From Lachnospiraceae bacterium (GTDB lineage: Bacteria; Bacillota; Clostridia; Lachnospirales; Lachnospiraceae): a DNA stretch of 5,970 bases. The notes beneath the pieces are model-generated. The model was not told the DNA's origin, searched no databases, and was given only the letters and a program-made list of their open reading frames with translations. Shown one piece after another: positions 1-5,717 of this stretch. The position numbers were made by a program, and so were the translations under genes. The stretch is taken from contig JAFVAA010000002.1 in NCBI GenBank assembly GCA_017476305.1, positions 1 through 5,970 of the forward strand, written 5' to 3'. The number at the start of each line of letters is the position of its first letter. Position 1 is the first letter of the stretch.

Positions 1-923
1 AAGAGACTTGGCTTACTGTTCAGAAAATCCGTGAGACCAAGCACCGCCCCAGCAAGAAAGGTGACATCAATCCCTTAACCGGACTAGTTTATTGTGCCGA
101 CTGTGGTGCCAAGATGTTCAATCATCGTACCGGTGGTTACGAAAAGAAAGATAAATATGGAAATCCTACCGGAAAGTACACCAACGCACAGGACAATTAC
201 ACCTGCTCCACTTACAGTAAGGCAAAGAGCAAATTTGAAAACAGATGTACACAACATCATGTGAGAACAGATGTTATCCGTGATTTGCTTTTGGATGTCA
301 TAAAGGCTACCAGCACTTATGTGATGGAACATGAAGCAGAGTTTATTGAAAAGGTTCGTAGTGCTACAGAACTTCAACAGGAGAGCGAAGCTAAGGCACT
401 GAAAAAGCGTCTTTCCAGAGAGCAGAAACGTATCAACGAATTAAATACCCTCATTAAGAAAATTTATGAGGACAATGTGAATGGGAAATTAAGCGACAAG
501 CGGTTTGAAATGCTTTTAGCTGACTACGAAGCAGAACAAAGTGAATTGGAATTATCAGTAAATACTTTAGAAAAGGCTTTGAATGACTATCAGGAGAATG
601 CTGATAATGTAGATAAGTTTATTGAACTTGTACACCGATACACAGATTTCACAGAGCTTACTACTCCTATGATTCATGAATTTGTAGATAAAATCGTGGT
701 ACACGAAGCGGACAAATCTACCGGCGACAGAATCCAGCAGATTGATATTTATCTCAAGTATGTAGGAAAGCTGGATATCCCGATGCCGGAGCTTACTCCC
801 GAACAGATAAAAGAAGAAGACCGCAAACGCCGTAAGCGTGCATGGAATCGTACTTATTGGAGACGTAGAAAAGAGCGTGAACAGGCGGCAAAAGAAAAAG
901 AGCTATCTGAGGCAGTCGGCTAG
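1..923 (+). CDS. Large serine recombinase, C-terminal part (partial, 5' end outside window)
   Basis: The frame is already open at base 3, and 306 residues are visible before TAG at 921-923. The internal ATG at 114 is not the start, because in-frame homologous sequence precedes it. The recombinase zinc beta-ribbon is seen as CADC (bases 93-104), followed by the later Cys residues in YTCSTY and NRCTQHH. A long charged helical region rich in Lys/Glu follows (about 320-620) and resembles the coiled-coil insertion of large serine integrases. The end (about 660-770, with IHEFVDKIVVHE) matches the DUF4368 tail of TnpX/TndX-type recombinases in clostridial transposons and ICEs. The N-terminal catalytic Ser domain lies outside the window. 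By family knowledge the enzyme excises and inserts its own element at GA dinucleotides through a circular intermediate. It lies convergent to the truncated integrase, and their ends overlap by 21 bases. Family assignment is confident; activity cannot be judged. Confidence 0.93.
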   Translation, partial: ETWLTVQKIRETKHRPSKKGDINPLTGLVYCADCGAKMFNHRTGGYEKKDKYGNPTGKYTNAQDNYTCSTYSKAKSKFENRCTQHHVRTDVIRDLLLDVIKATSTYVMEHEAEFIEKVRSATELQQESEAKALKKRLSREQKRINELNTLIKKIYEDNVNGKLSDKRFEMLLADYEAEQSELELSVNTLEKALNDYQENADNVDKFIELVHRYTDFTELTTPMIHEFVDKIVVHEADKSTGDRIQQIDIYLKYVGKLDIPMPELTPEQIKEEDRKRRKRAWNRTYWRRRKEREQAAKEKELSEAVG

Positions 924-929
924 ACTGTC
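911..929. repeat. Inverted repeat at the recombinase 3' end
   Basis: CAGTC (913-917) and GACTG (923-927) are perfect inverted arms around a 5-base loop. A G-C pair and a G-T wobble extend the stem to 7 pairs (911-929). The repeat overlaps the recombinase stop codon. No T-run follows on the plus strand (CAGAAATAACCC), so it does not look like an intrinsic terminator. Its place within about 20-40 bases of the inferred element edge suggests it could be part of the recombinase-binding end, but that is inference. Confidence 0.4.
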
Positions 930-953
930 CCAGAAATAACCCTTAGATAATGA
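924..953. other. Inferred right end of the serine-recombinase element, inside the integrase gene
   Basis: Read on the minus strand, the integrase is normal through the HDLRHSHVSL box (down to about base 948) and then becomes a non-homologous 14-residue tail that runs into the recombinase gene. The edge between the two elements must therefore fall between 924 and about 953. Two GA dinucleotides, at 946-947 and 952-953, are candidates for the GA crossover pair used by TnpX/TndX-type enzymes. The exact base cannot be fixed without the left end or an empty-site sequence. Confidence 0.6.
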
Positions 954-1895
954 AACATGGCTGTGCCGGAGATCGTGAACTCTGATTGGTTTCAGCCCGG
1001 CTTTTTCTGCATAATATTTAATGTCTTTCTGCAGAGCAGATCTTGTAAAATAAAATATTCGGTCGGTATTTTTTATGCCATACAGTTTGGAGATATATTC
1101 CTGTATATCATCATATAAGAAGTCTGGTATCGATATGATCCGATTGCTTTTGTCTGTTTTTGGGATAAGAAAGAGTTCTTCCCCATCTATCTTGGCATAG
1201 TTTTTGTTAATATCAATTTTTTTGTCCGAAAGAATATCTTTTGGAGTAAGAGCCAGAAGTTCTCCCTCTCTAATTCCGCTATAAAACAGAATATCAAAAG
1301 CCAGTTTGATTGCCGATTTCTGAACTGCTTTAGAGAAGATTTCATATTCTTTCTGTGTCCAGAAACGCATTTCATCGGCATGACCTTTACCAATACTTCC
1401 TGCTGCATGGCATGGATTTGTACGCAGACCATAGTGTGATACGGCATAGTTTAGTATTGCGGATAACTGATTATGGATTGTTTTAAGGTAGGTCTGTGAG
1501 AATGGTTTTCCTTTTTCATCCCTGTACCCAAGGAGCTCATTCTGCCATTTCCTTATTCGAATCGTATCTATATCACATGTCTTCAGCTTTGCAAAATATG
1601 GAATTATCTTTGTTTCAATCAAATGTTTTTTTGTTGCCATAGTAGTAGGCTTTAATCTGTGAGACATATCCTCCATGTAGTTTTCAACTAATTCTGAAAA
1701 CATAATGTCGCTGCTGGTCTTTAATTGTTCCAGATAATTCCTTTCAAAATCCTTTGCCTCTCTTTGTGTCTTAAAACCTCGTTTGCATATCTGCTTTTTA
1801 GTTCCGGTCCAATCCGTCACATAGAATTTTGCACGCCATAGAGTAGTTTTACCGTCTTTCAAAGTATATTTATAGGCAGGCATAGAAGAATCTCC

Positions 1896-3209
1896 TTATA
1901 TAATATCATTTTGACTAGCCTCTTTCATTTTTAAGCTGATTCTATACTGTTCAGCATCAGGAACATCTATAAATTCTACGGTTTTATCGAAATTTTTCTG
2001 GACAACATCTTTTATTTCATCCAGAGAAACATTGAAAAACTCCCTTCTTTGATTAACCATGTTCAATTTTCTATCAGAGAATGCTCTATGAAGTTCTGCC
2101 TCAAGTGCTGGGGCATCATCTGAGAAAATCATTGCATGGACATCAAATTTGAATGGAACGGATGCATCGCCCAATTCATCTACTCGGTCTTGTGGATCTA
2201 GCCTTCTGGTCATTCCTATTTTATATACATTCTCACCAAACGAACCGATATTAGAAATTATATATACATAACCAGCCCTTTGATTAGCTTCCCTATAGTC
2301 AATATCCCGAAGGGACTTATCTATTTCAGACAGATGTGCTTCAAGTTCTTCTTTCTTTTTTATGTATTCTTGGTTGCTAGAATCATTTTCTAATTGTTCG
2401 CATATCTTAGTATATGCCGTCTGATAGTGGAACTGTTCCTTTTCAATCTTTTTTCTTTGAGCCTCGATTTCTTTTTGAAGCTTTGCAGCTTCTCGCATCT
2501 GCTCACGAATTTCTCTCTGCTCTTCCTTTTCTTCCTGTTTTTTCATTTGATATTCAAATACAAGACATAATTCTTGTAATTTTAAATCTTTATATGCAGG
2601 GGTGATTGATATTGACATAATGGTTCCAAGCTTAGAAATGGTTTCAACGGATTTCTCTATTTTTTTCTTTGAAGCATCATAATTTGAATATTTTACCTTG
2701 GAAATTATTTCATCACATTCACTATTAAATGCTCTAAGAAGGAGTTTCTGGGTATCTGATACCATTTTCTTGCCTTTTGAGGCATTACCGTCTACGGTCC
2801 AATTAGTGCTGCCGGTTACTGCGGTTTTGCTCTTGATCATTTCTTTTTGTTTTGTGCGGATGCTTTGTAATACTTCTTTATATCCCAAAGCTGTAGCGAT
2901 TTCATAGCGAGGTGTATACAGACCGAATTCTTGTACTAAAATCTCATCGTCTAGTTGAACAATTAGAGCTTTTTTTTCTTTAATTTGTTCTTCGAGATAT
3001 TTTTTTCCATGAAGATATTCGTTTTTTGCAGCCTCGATTTGTTTTTGAAGCTCTTCGTATTCCTTTTTGAGCTGAGATGTGCTTTCCTGTAGTTTAATAT
3101 TATCCCATATTTCTGGTGTTAGTTTTGATTCTAAGTCCTGTAATTTTTGTTGTATAGTATCTCTTTCTTCTTTATATTGCTTTCCTTTAAAAAAATCCAA
3201 TACTGACAT
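1896..3209 (-). CDS. DUF4041 / T5orf172 (GIY-YIG-like) coiled-coil protein
   Basis: The 437-residue protein has four parts. A Lys/Glu/Gln-rich coiled coil spans about 11-90. A DUF4041-like segment spans about 85-235 (starting near the EFGLYTPRY motif), and a second long coiled coil spans about 215-305. The C-terminal T5orf172 domain spans about 312-405. That domain shows GYVYIIS (313-319), VYKIGMTRR (328-336), Arg342, ELHRAF (372-377) and EFF-N (390-393), which correspond to the GIY, YIG, Arg, His and Glu/Asn positions of GIY-YIG nucleases. No signal peptide or membrane segment is seen, so it is probably cytoplasmic. The family often occurs in prophages and ICEs between integrase and repressor. 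Its function is not established, and nuclease activity is inference. Start ATG at 3207-3209 is preceded by AAAGGA (3220-3225) and by an in-frame TGA just upstream. The integrase follows after 12 bases, and the repressor lies 81 bases upstream, probably in the same transcript. Confidence 0.88.
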   Translation of the reverse strand: MSVLDFFKGKQYKEERDTIQQKLQDLESKLTPEIWDNIKLQESTSQLKKEYEELQKQIEAAKNEYLHGKKYLEEQIKEKKALIVQLDDEILVQEFGLYTPRYEIATALGYKEVLQSIRTKQKEMIKSKTAVTGSTNWTVDGNASKGKKMVSDTQKLLLRAFNSECDEIISKVKYSNYDASKKKIEKSVETISKLGTIMSISITPAYKDLKLQELCLVFEYQMKKQEEKEEQREIREQMREAAKLQKEIEAQRKKIEKEQFHYQTAYTKICEQLENDSSNQEYIKKKEELEAHLSEIDKSLRDIDYREANQRAGYVYIISNIGSFGENVYKIGMTRRLDPQDRVDELGDASVPFKFDVHAMIFSDDAPALEAELHRAFSDRKLNMVNQRREFFNVSLDEIKDVVQKNFDKTVEFIDVPDAEQYRISLKMKEASQNDII

Positions 3210-3264
3210 TATTTCATTTTCCTTTCGTAAATAAAAATATTGAAAATAATTAGGTTTCTCCTTT

Positions 3265-3290
3265 TAAGCCTCGGTACCATTCGAGGCTTA
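3265..3290. repeat. Hairpin between repressor and DUF4041 gene
   Basis: TAAGCCTCG (3265-3273) and CGAGGCTTA (3282-3290) form a perfect 9-bp stem with an 8-base loop. It begins directly after the repressor stop codon (3291-3293). On the minus strand, the direction of the flanking genes, the stem is followed by AAAAGGAG and no U-run, so it is a poor intrinsic terminator there. On the plus strand it is followed by TTATTTTG, a weak T-rich tail that could stop antisense transcription. It could also act as an RNA processing or stability element that lowers downstream expression relative to the repressor. Confidence 0.6.
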
Positions 3291-3905
3291 TTATTTTGCC
3301 ACTTTACTTTCTTTAGTTGAGTTAAGCTTATGATACATTGAGATATAGTCTCGTATCTTTTGCTGTTCATCAGGTGGTAGATTTTCTATATCATCAATAA
3401 TACTAGCCTGTTCATGATTCTTTACCAATTCATCAAAACTTACATATTGGATATCTTTTAACTGCTCTCTAGTCAATGTATAGTATAGTTCGTTACCAAG
3501 TTTTGAAATCTGTGATTTTATACTGTAGTGAATTTCGTTCGTTGTGCCACTTAAATCTACAATAAATGCTGATAAAAAATCTATACAATCGTCATTTGAA
3601 CATTCACAAATCTTCTTTTTTACAGAGGACGATATATATCCACCTTTGTATAAATTATCAATAATAGCAAATTTATATAATGAAATAAGTGCATATGTTT
3701 TCTCTTCAAATAATCCAGAATCAAGCAAGTAGTCCGTAGATACTTTGAAATACCGAGAAAGCTTACTTATTACATCATATGATGGTTCTTTTTTTTCTGT
3801 TTCATATCCTGCCAATGTCGATCTAGCAATATGCAAAGCATCAGCTAATTCTTGCTGTGTTAAACCGGATTTCTTTCTTAATTTGCGTATTTTTTCTGAA
3901 ATCAT
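3291..3905 (-). CDS. XRE/CI-like repressor of the resident element
   Basis: This 204-residue protein has an N-terminal HTH_3 (Cro/C1) domain at residues 5-60: LRKKSGLTQQELADAL, then a recognition helix around ARSTLAGYETEKKEPS, then VISKLSRYFKVSTDYLL. The remainder (65-204) is a helical domain not recognised in detail, ending near LPPDEQQKIRDYISMYH, a style common at the C-terminus of clostridial phage repressors. No S24/LexA autocleavage domain with a Ser-Lys dyad is apparent, so induction probably does not use RecA-style self-cleavage (inference). Start ATG at 3903-3905 has a strong AGGGAGGG site (3913-3920) at 7-base spacing. It is transcribed away from the Cro-like gene across a shared control region, the standard layout of a lysogeny switch. 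It probably represses the rightward promoter and regulates itself, because a palindromic site overlaps its own -35. Confidence 0.88.
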   Translation of the reverse strand: MISEKIRKLRKKSGLTQQELADALHIARSTLAGYETEKKEPSYDVISKLSRYFKVSTDYLLDSGLFEEKTYALISLYKFAIIDNLYKGGYISSSVKKKICECSNDDCIDFLSAFIVDLSGTTNEIHYSIKSQISKLGNELYYTLTREQLKDIQYVSFDELVKNHEQASIIDDIENLPPDEQQKIRDYISMYHKLNSTKESKVAK

Positions 3906-3925
3906 AGATAAACCCTCCCTTAATA

Positions 3926-3953
3926 ATTATAGCATAGATGTTTCCAGTGGAAA
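3926..3953 (-). promoter_or_regulatory. Leftward promoter for repressor operon (PRM-like)
   Basis: On the minus strand there is a perfect TATAAT -10 (3926-3931) preceded by TGC, an extended -10. A weaker -35, TTTCCA (3948-3953), lies 16 bases upstream. The -35 lies within the palindrome at 3940-3954, so repressor binding there should control this promoter. The ribosome binding site and ATG of the repressor follow within 25 bases. Confidence 0.72.
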
Positions 3954-3954
3954 C
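3940..3954. promoter_or_regulatory. Operator-like palindrome O1
   Basis: GTTTCCAGTGGAAAC has perfect 6-base arms (GTTTCC/GGAAAC) around AGT. It is the best match in a set of four 15-mers between the divergent regulators, and it covers the -35 of the leftward promoter. It is a probable binding site for the XRE repressor or the Cro-like protein; which of them binds is not known. Confidence 0.7.
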
Positions 3955-3969
3955 CTTTTTTGAAAAAAT

Positions 3970-3984
3970 GTTCTTAAAAGCAAC
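3970..3984. promoter_or_regulatory. Operator-like site O2 (weak)
   Basis: GTTCTTAAAAGCAAC keeps the GTT...AAC ends and the 15-base length of O1. The inner arms are degenerate. It starts 30 bases after O1 and lies just upstream of the rightward -35. The regular spacing is the main reason to list it. Confidence 0.42.
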
Positions 3985-3992
3985 AAAAATAC

Positions 3993-4021
3993 TTGACAAT
4001 GTTCCTAATTGGGACTAATAT
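3993..4021 (+). promoter_or_regulatory. Rightward promoter for the Cro-like operon (PR-like)
   Basis: A consensus TTGACA -35 (3993-3998) is followed by a 17-base spacer and TAATAT (4016-4021) as the -10. The predicted start of transcription is near 4028. The operator-like site O3 fills most of the spacer, so a bound repressor would exclude RNA polymerase. The Cro-like gene begins at 4060 and no other promoter is evident before the later genes. Confidence 0.78.
4001..4015. promoter_or_regulatory. Operator-like site O3 in the rightward promoter spacer
   Basis: GTTCCTAATTGGGAC is a 15-mer with arms GTTCC/GGGAC, one mismatch from a perfect palindrome. It starts 31 bases after O2 and sits between the -35 and -10 of the rightward promoter, the expected position for repression. 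Confidence 0.65.
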
Positions 4022-4031
4022 AAAAGAGCAA

Positions 4032-4046
4032 GTTCCGATTAACGAC
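4032..4046. promoter_or_regulatory. Operator-like half-site O4 (weak)
   Basis: GTTCCGATTAACGAC has the same left arm as O3, but only GAC of the right arm is kept. It starts 31 bases after O3, just past the predicted transcription start and directly ahead of the ribosome binding site of the Cro-like gene (4047-4055). It is listed mainly because it continues the 30-31 bp series. Confidence 0.38.
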
Positions 4047-4059
4047 TGGAGGTGATTAA

Positions 4060-4281
4060 ATGAGAGTGAAACTTAAAAGTGTAAGAAAGGAACAAAATCT
4101 TACACAACAGGAACTAGCAAATATAGTTGGAATATCGAGAGTTCACTATACACAGATTGAGAATAGTGCGAATAAAAATCCATCACTTGAAGTGGCTTTA
4201 CGGATAAAAAAAGCCCTAAATTATTGTGGTGACGATCTTTTTTTAATCTCGGATGTCCCGACTGAGAACAAATCTTTATAA
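4060..4281 (+). CDS. Cro-like small XRE regulator
   Basis: This 73-residue protein is almost entirely one HTH_3 domain: LKSVRKEQNLTQQELANIVG, then ISRVHYTQIENSANKNPSLEVALRIKKAL, then a short tail. There is no sensing or oligomerisation domain, as expected for a Cro-type protein or a short transcriptional regulator. Start ATG at 4060 has GGAGG (4048-4052) at 7-base spacing. It is the first gene of the rightward operon, directly downstream of the TTGACA promoter and divergent from the longer repressor. The inferred role is to bind the shared operators and antagonise the repressor. The next gene begins 30 bases after its stop. Confidence 0.85.
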   Translation: MRVKLKSVRKEQNLTQQELANIVGISRVHYTQIENSANKNPSLEVALRIKKALNYCGDDLFLISDVPTENKSL

Positions 4282-4311
4282 AAACTTTACACTATGGGGG
4301 TGATAAAGAAA

Positions 4312-4797
4312 ATGTCAAACATTACGGCGAAGACAGCATCCAATGTGTTTTATCAGGCACGATGCAAGGCATCAGCACACAATGAGCAGTTAAGCAGCAG
4401 GGAAGGGGCAGCTGATTTGATGTCCATTGACAGAGGTAGGCTTTACCGGATTGAAAGTGGTGTTGCAAATCCATATCCAGAAGAGGCTCATTTGATGGCA
4501 GATTTGTATAATGCTCCGGAGCTTCGGAATTATTACTGCACAGAGATGTGTCCAATCGGAGAATGTTATGAAAAAGCAGATGTGCAGAGTCTTGATCGAA
4601 TCACTATTATGGCAATGTCTTCTTTTGAAAAGACGGATGAAACAAAGCAAAAGCTTCTGAAAATTGTTGCTGATGGTGTTGTATCAGAGGATGAAAAGAG
4701 CGAAATGCTCGCTGTTGTGAAAAATCTTGGGGAGTTAGAGGGAATTGCGCAGAACTTGAAGAATTGGGTAAAGAAAAATCTTCCGGAGGTGAGGTGA
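4312..4797 (+). CDS. XRE-family regulator with Cys-rich motif (161 aa)
   Basis: The start is set at ATG 4312, because GGGGGTG (4296-4302) lies 9 bases upstream and overlaps the alternative ATG at 4294. An XRE-like HTH spans about residues 22-72, with ADLMSIDRGRLYRIESGVANPYP as the turn and recognition region (positions 34-56). It is followed by three cysteines, Cys76, Cys80 and Cys85, in a C-x3-C-x4-C arrangement around CPIG. The C-terminal half (95-161) is helical and charged. HTH proteins with this CPIG-type motif are common early genes of clostridial prophages and ICEs and have no assigned function. The cysteines might bind metal or a cluster, but this is inference. The stop codon abuts the ATG of the next gene (4795-4797 then 4798), so the two are translationally coupled. 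Confidence 0.82.
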   Translation: MSNITAKTASNVFYQARCKASAHNEQLSSREGAADLMSIDRGRLYRIESGVANPYPEEAHLMADLYNAPELRNYYCTEMCPIGECYEKADVQSLDRITIMAMSSFEKTDETKQKLLKIVADGVVSEDEKSEMLAVVKNLGELEGIAQNLKNWVKKNLPEVR

Positions 4798-5238
4798 ATG
4801 TATCTGGCACAAAACCTAAAGTTTTTACGAGAACGCAATGGGGAGATGCAAAAGGATATAGCAGAACTTCTCTCGGTGTCGAAGCAGACAGCCAGTGTCT
4901 ATGAGAAAGGAGAGATAGAACCAGATATTGAAAAGCTGATAAAACTTGCAGATCATTATGAAACAACGATAGATGATTTGCTGCGAAAGGATTTGCGACC
5001 GCCAAAACCTATGTGCGCAAGAAACTTGAAGCACCTGAGAGAAAAGAACGGGTTCAAACAAAAGGAAATCGGAGACCTTATAAAGACAAAATATTCTGTG
5101 GTAAGCAAGTATGAGAGCGGACAGGTGGAAATTCCTTTGACAAAAATAATGCAATTGGCTGATTTCTTTGGAATATCGCTTGATCAATTTGTGAAGCAGG
5201 ATTTATCGGAGGCAGAACATGAACAGAAAAATATGTGA
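4798..5238 (+). CDS. Tandem double-HTH (XRE-XRE) regulator
   Basis: The 146-residue protein consists of two consecutive HTH_3 domains of equal length, residues 6-66 and 76-136. They are joined by a 9-residue linker containing RPPKP and followed by a 10-residue tail. The two copies align without gaps over 61 positions with 24 identities by hand count, both beginning NLK-LRE-NG and ending D-L, which indicates an old internal duplication. A single chain with two DNA-binding units could bind one palindrome as a monomer or bridge two sites. Start ATG at 4798 follows the previous TGA directly and has GGAGGTGAGG (4785-4794) ahead of it, inside the upstream gene. The TGA at 5236-5238 touches the ribosome binding site of the next gene. 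It is part of the same operon. Confidence 0.86.
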   Translation: MYLAQNLKFLRERNGEMQKDIAELLSVSKQTASVYEKGEIEPDIEKLIKLADHYETTIDDLLRKDLRPPKPMCARNLKHLREKNGFKQKEIGDLIKTKYSVVSKYESGQVEIPLTKIMQLADFFGISLDQFVKQDLSEAEHEQKNM

Positions 5239-5252
5239 AAGGAGGCGGTAGG

Positions 5253-5507
5253 ATGTCGGCATTAGCAACAGCACCCGGAGTATTGGGTTCAGTATTAACA
5301 ACTTATGTAACTTGTGCAGATGTCAAAACATTATTAGGCTGTGCAGAAAATAAGGCATATCAGACCATAAGAGAATTAAATTCCTCTGCCAGAGAAAAGG
5401 GGAATTTTGCATATGGTCAGGGAAAAGCAAGCAAATATTTGTTTGCGGAAAAATTTGCTATCCCTATGGATGTTGTAGATGCAGTAATAGAAAAAAATAA
5501 GAAGTAG
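5253..5507 (+). CDS. Small putative winged-helix DNA-binding protein (84 aa)
   Basis: The start is placed at ATG 5253, because AAAGGAGG (5238-5245) lies 7 bases upstream. The GTG at 5235 would place the start ahead of this site. Residues 18-55 (VTCADVKTLLGCAENKAYQTIRELN..., then a Gly-Lys turn and KYLFAEKF) resemble the small winged-helix or excisionase-like proteins common in Firmicute ICEs, plasmids and phages, where a helical 'LL-x-K-A-Y-I-R-LN' core precedes a short wing. It could be an excisionase (recombination directionality factor) or another regulator. No specific family is certain. It is cytoplasmic, with no signal peptide, and belongs to the rightward operon. Confidence 0.72.
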   Translation: MSALATAPGVLGSVLTTYVTCADVKTLLGCAENKAYQTIRELNSSAREKGNFAYGQGKASKYLFAEKFAIPMDVVDAVIEKNKK

Positions 5508-5519
5508 GAGGTGGTTAGT

Positions 5520-5717
5520 GTGGCATATTACAATGTTTGTCCTTTATGTAATGCGAATTTAGATCCAGGGGAAAAATGTGATTGCATGGACAAAAAGGTG
5601 AGGGAAGACAGGAAAAGGCAGGAGTTTTTCAAAAAAAGTCTAAAGGCAGAATCAAGAACAGGACAGATTGCTTTTAATTTTCAGGAGGATGCGTATGAGA
5701 AAGCGGTTAATTTTTAG
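5520..5717 (+). CDS. Small zinc-ribbon-like protein (65 aa)
   Basis: The start is taken as GTG 5520, with AGGAGG (5506-5511) 8 bases upstream. The GTG at 5511 overlaps that site and is unlikely. The N-terminus has YYNVCPLCNANLDPGEKCDC, a C-x2-C...C-x-C pattern typical of a small zinc-binding knuckle. The rest is charged and helical (KKVREDRKRQEFFKK). Similar short proteins occur in early regions of clostridial prophages and ICEs. Their function is unknown to me. The last 23 bases overlap the start of the next gene, which suggests translational coupling. Confidence 0.72.
   Translation: MAYYNVCPLCNANLDPGEKCDCMDKKVREDRKRQEFFKKSLKAESRTGQIAFNFQEDAYEKAVNF

Larger units (their letters stand above)
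903..1883 (-). pseudogene. Tyrosine recombinase/integrase truncated before its catalytic Tyr
   Basis: This 326-residue product is a phage/ICE-type integrase of the Tn916 Int class. An AP2-like arm-binding domain (about 1-55) is followed by a SAM-like core-binding domain (about 60-155) and a catalytic domain from about 170. Visible catalytic residues are Arg205 in SGIREGE, a probable beta-hairpin Lys (Lys242 or Lys245 in PKTDKSNR), and His303 and Arg306 in HDLRHSH. Homology stops at about residue 312. The last 14 residues are encoded by the end of the neighbouring serine-recombinase element. The second His box (LGH) and the nucleophilic Tyr are missing, and about 50-70 residues are lost relative to the family. 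Start ATG at 1881-1883 has AAGGAGA at 1891-1897, seven bases upstream. That site overlaps the stop codon of the DUF4041 gene, so the two are operonic. A protein without the Tyr should not cleave DNA. It may still bind att sites. Confidence 0.9.

Noticed and set aside
114..923. ATG at 114 as a true start of the recombinase
   Set aside because: The same frame is open to base 3 and upstream codons encode the first zinc-ribbon cysteines (CADC), so 114 is internal to a longer gene.
1187..1447. Minus-strand open frame inside the integrase
   Set aside because: It lies in another frame of a recognised integrase, with no ribosome binding site and no recognisable product.
2414..2907. Plus-strand open frames opposite the DUF4041 gene (2414-2605, 2698-2907)
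   Set aside because: Ser/Leu/Phe-rich translations are typical of the antisense of a Lys/Glu-rich coiled-coil gene.
3265..3290. Hairpin as a strong intrinsic terminator of the repressor gene
   Set aside because: No U-run follows on the minus strand; AAAAGGAG follows instead.
3745..3963. Plus-strand open frame crossing the repressor start and control region
   Set aside because: It is antisense to the HTH domain and runs through the operator and promoter region, with no ribosome binding site.
4322..5187. Several minus-strand open frames opposite the XRE genes
   Set aside because: Composition (Ser, His, Cys and Phe rich) and position match antisense shadows of well-supported plus-strand genes.
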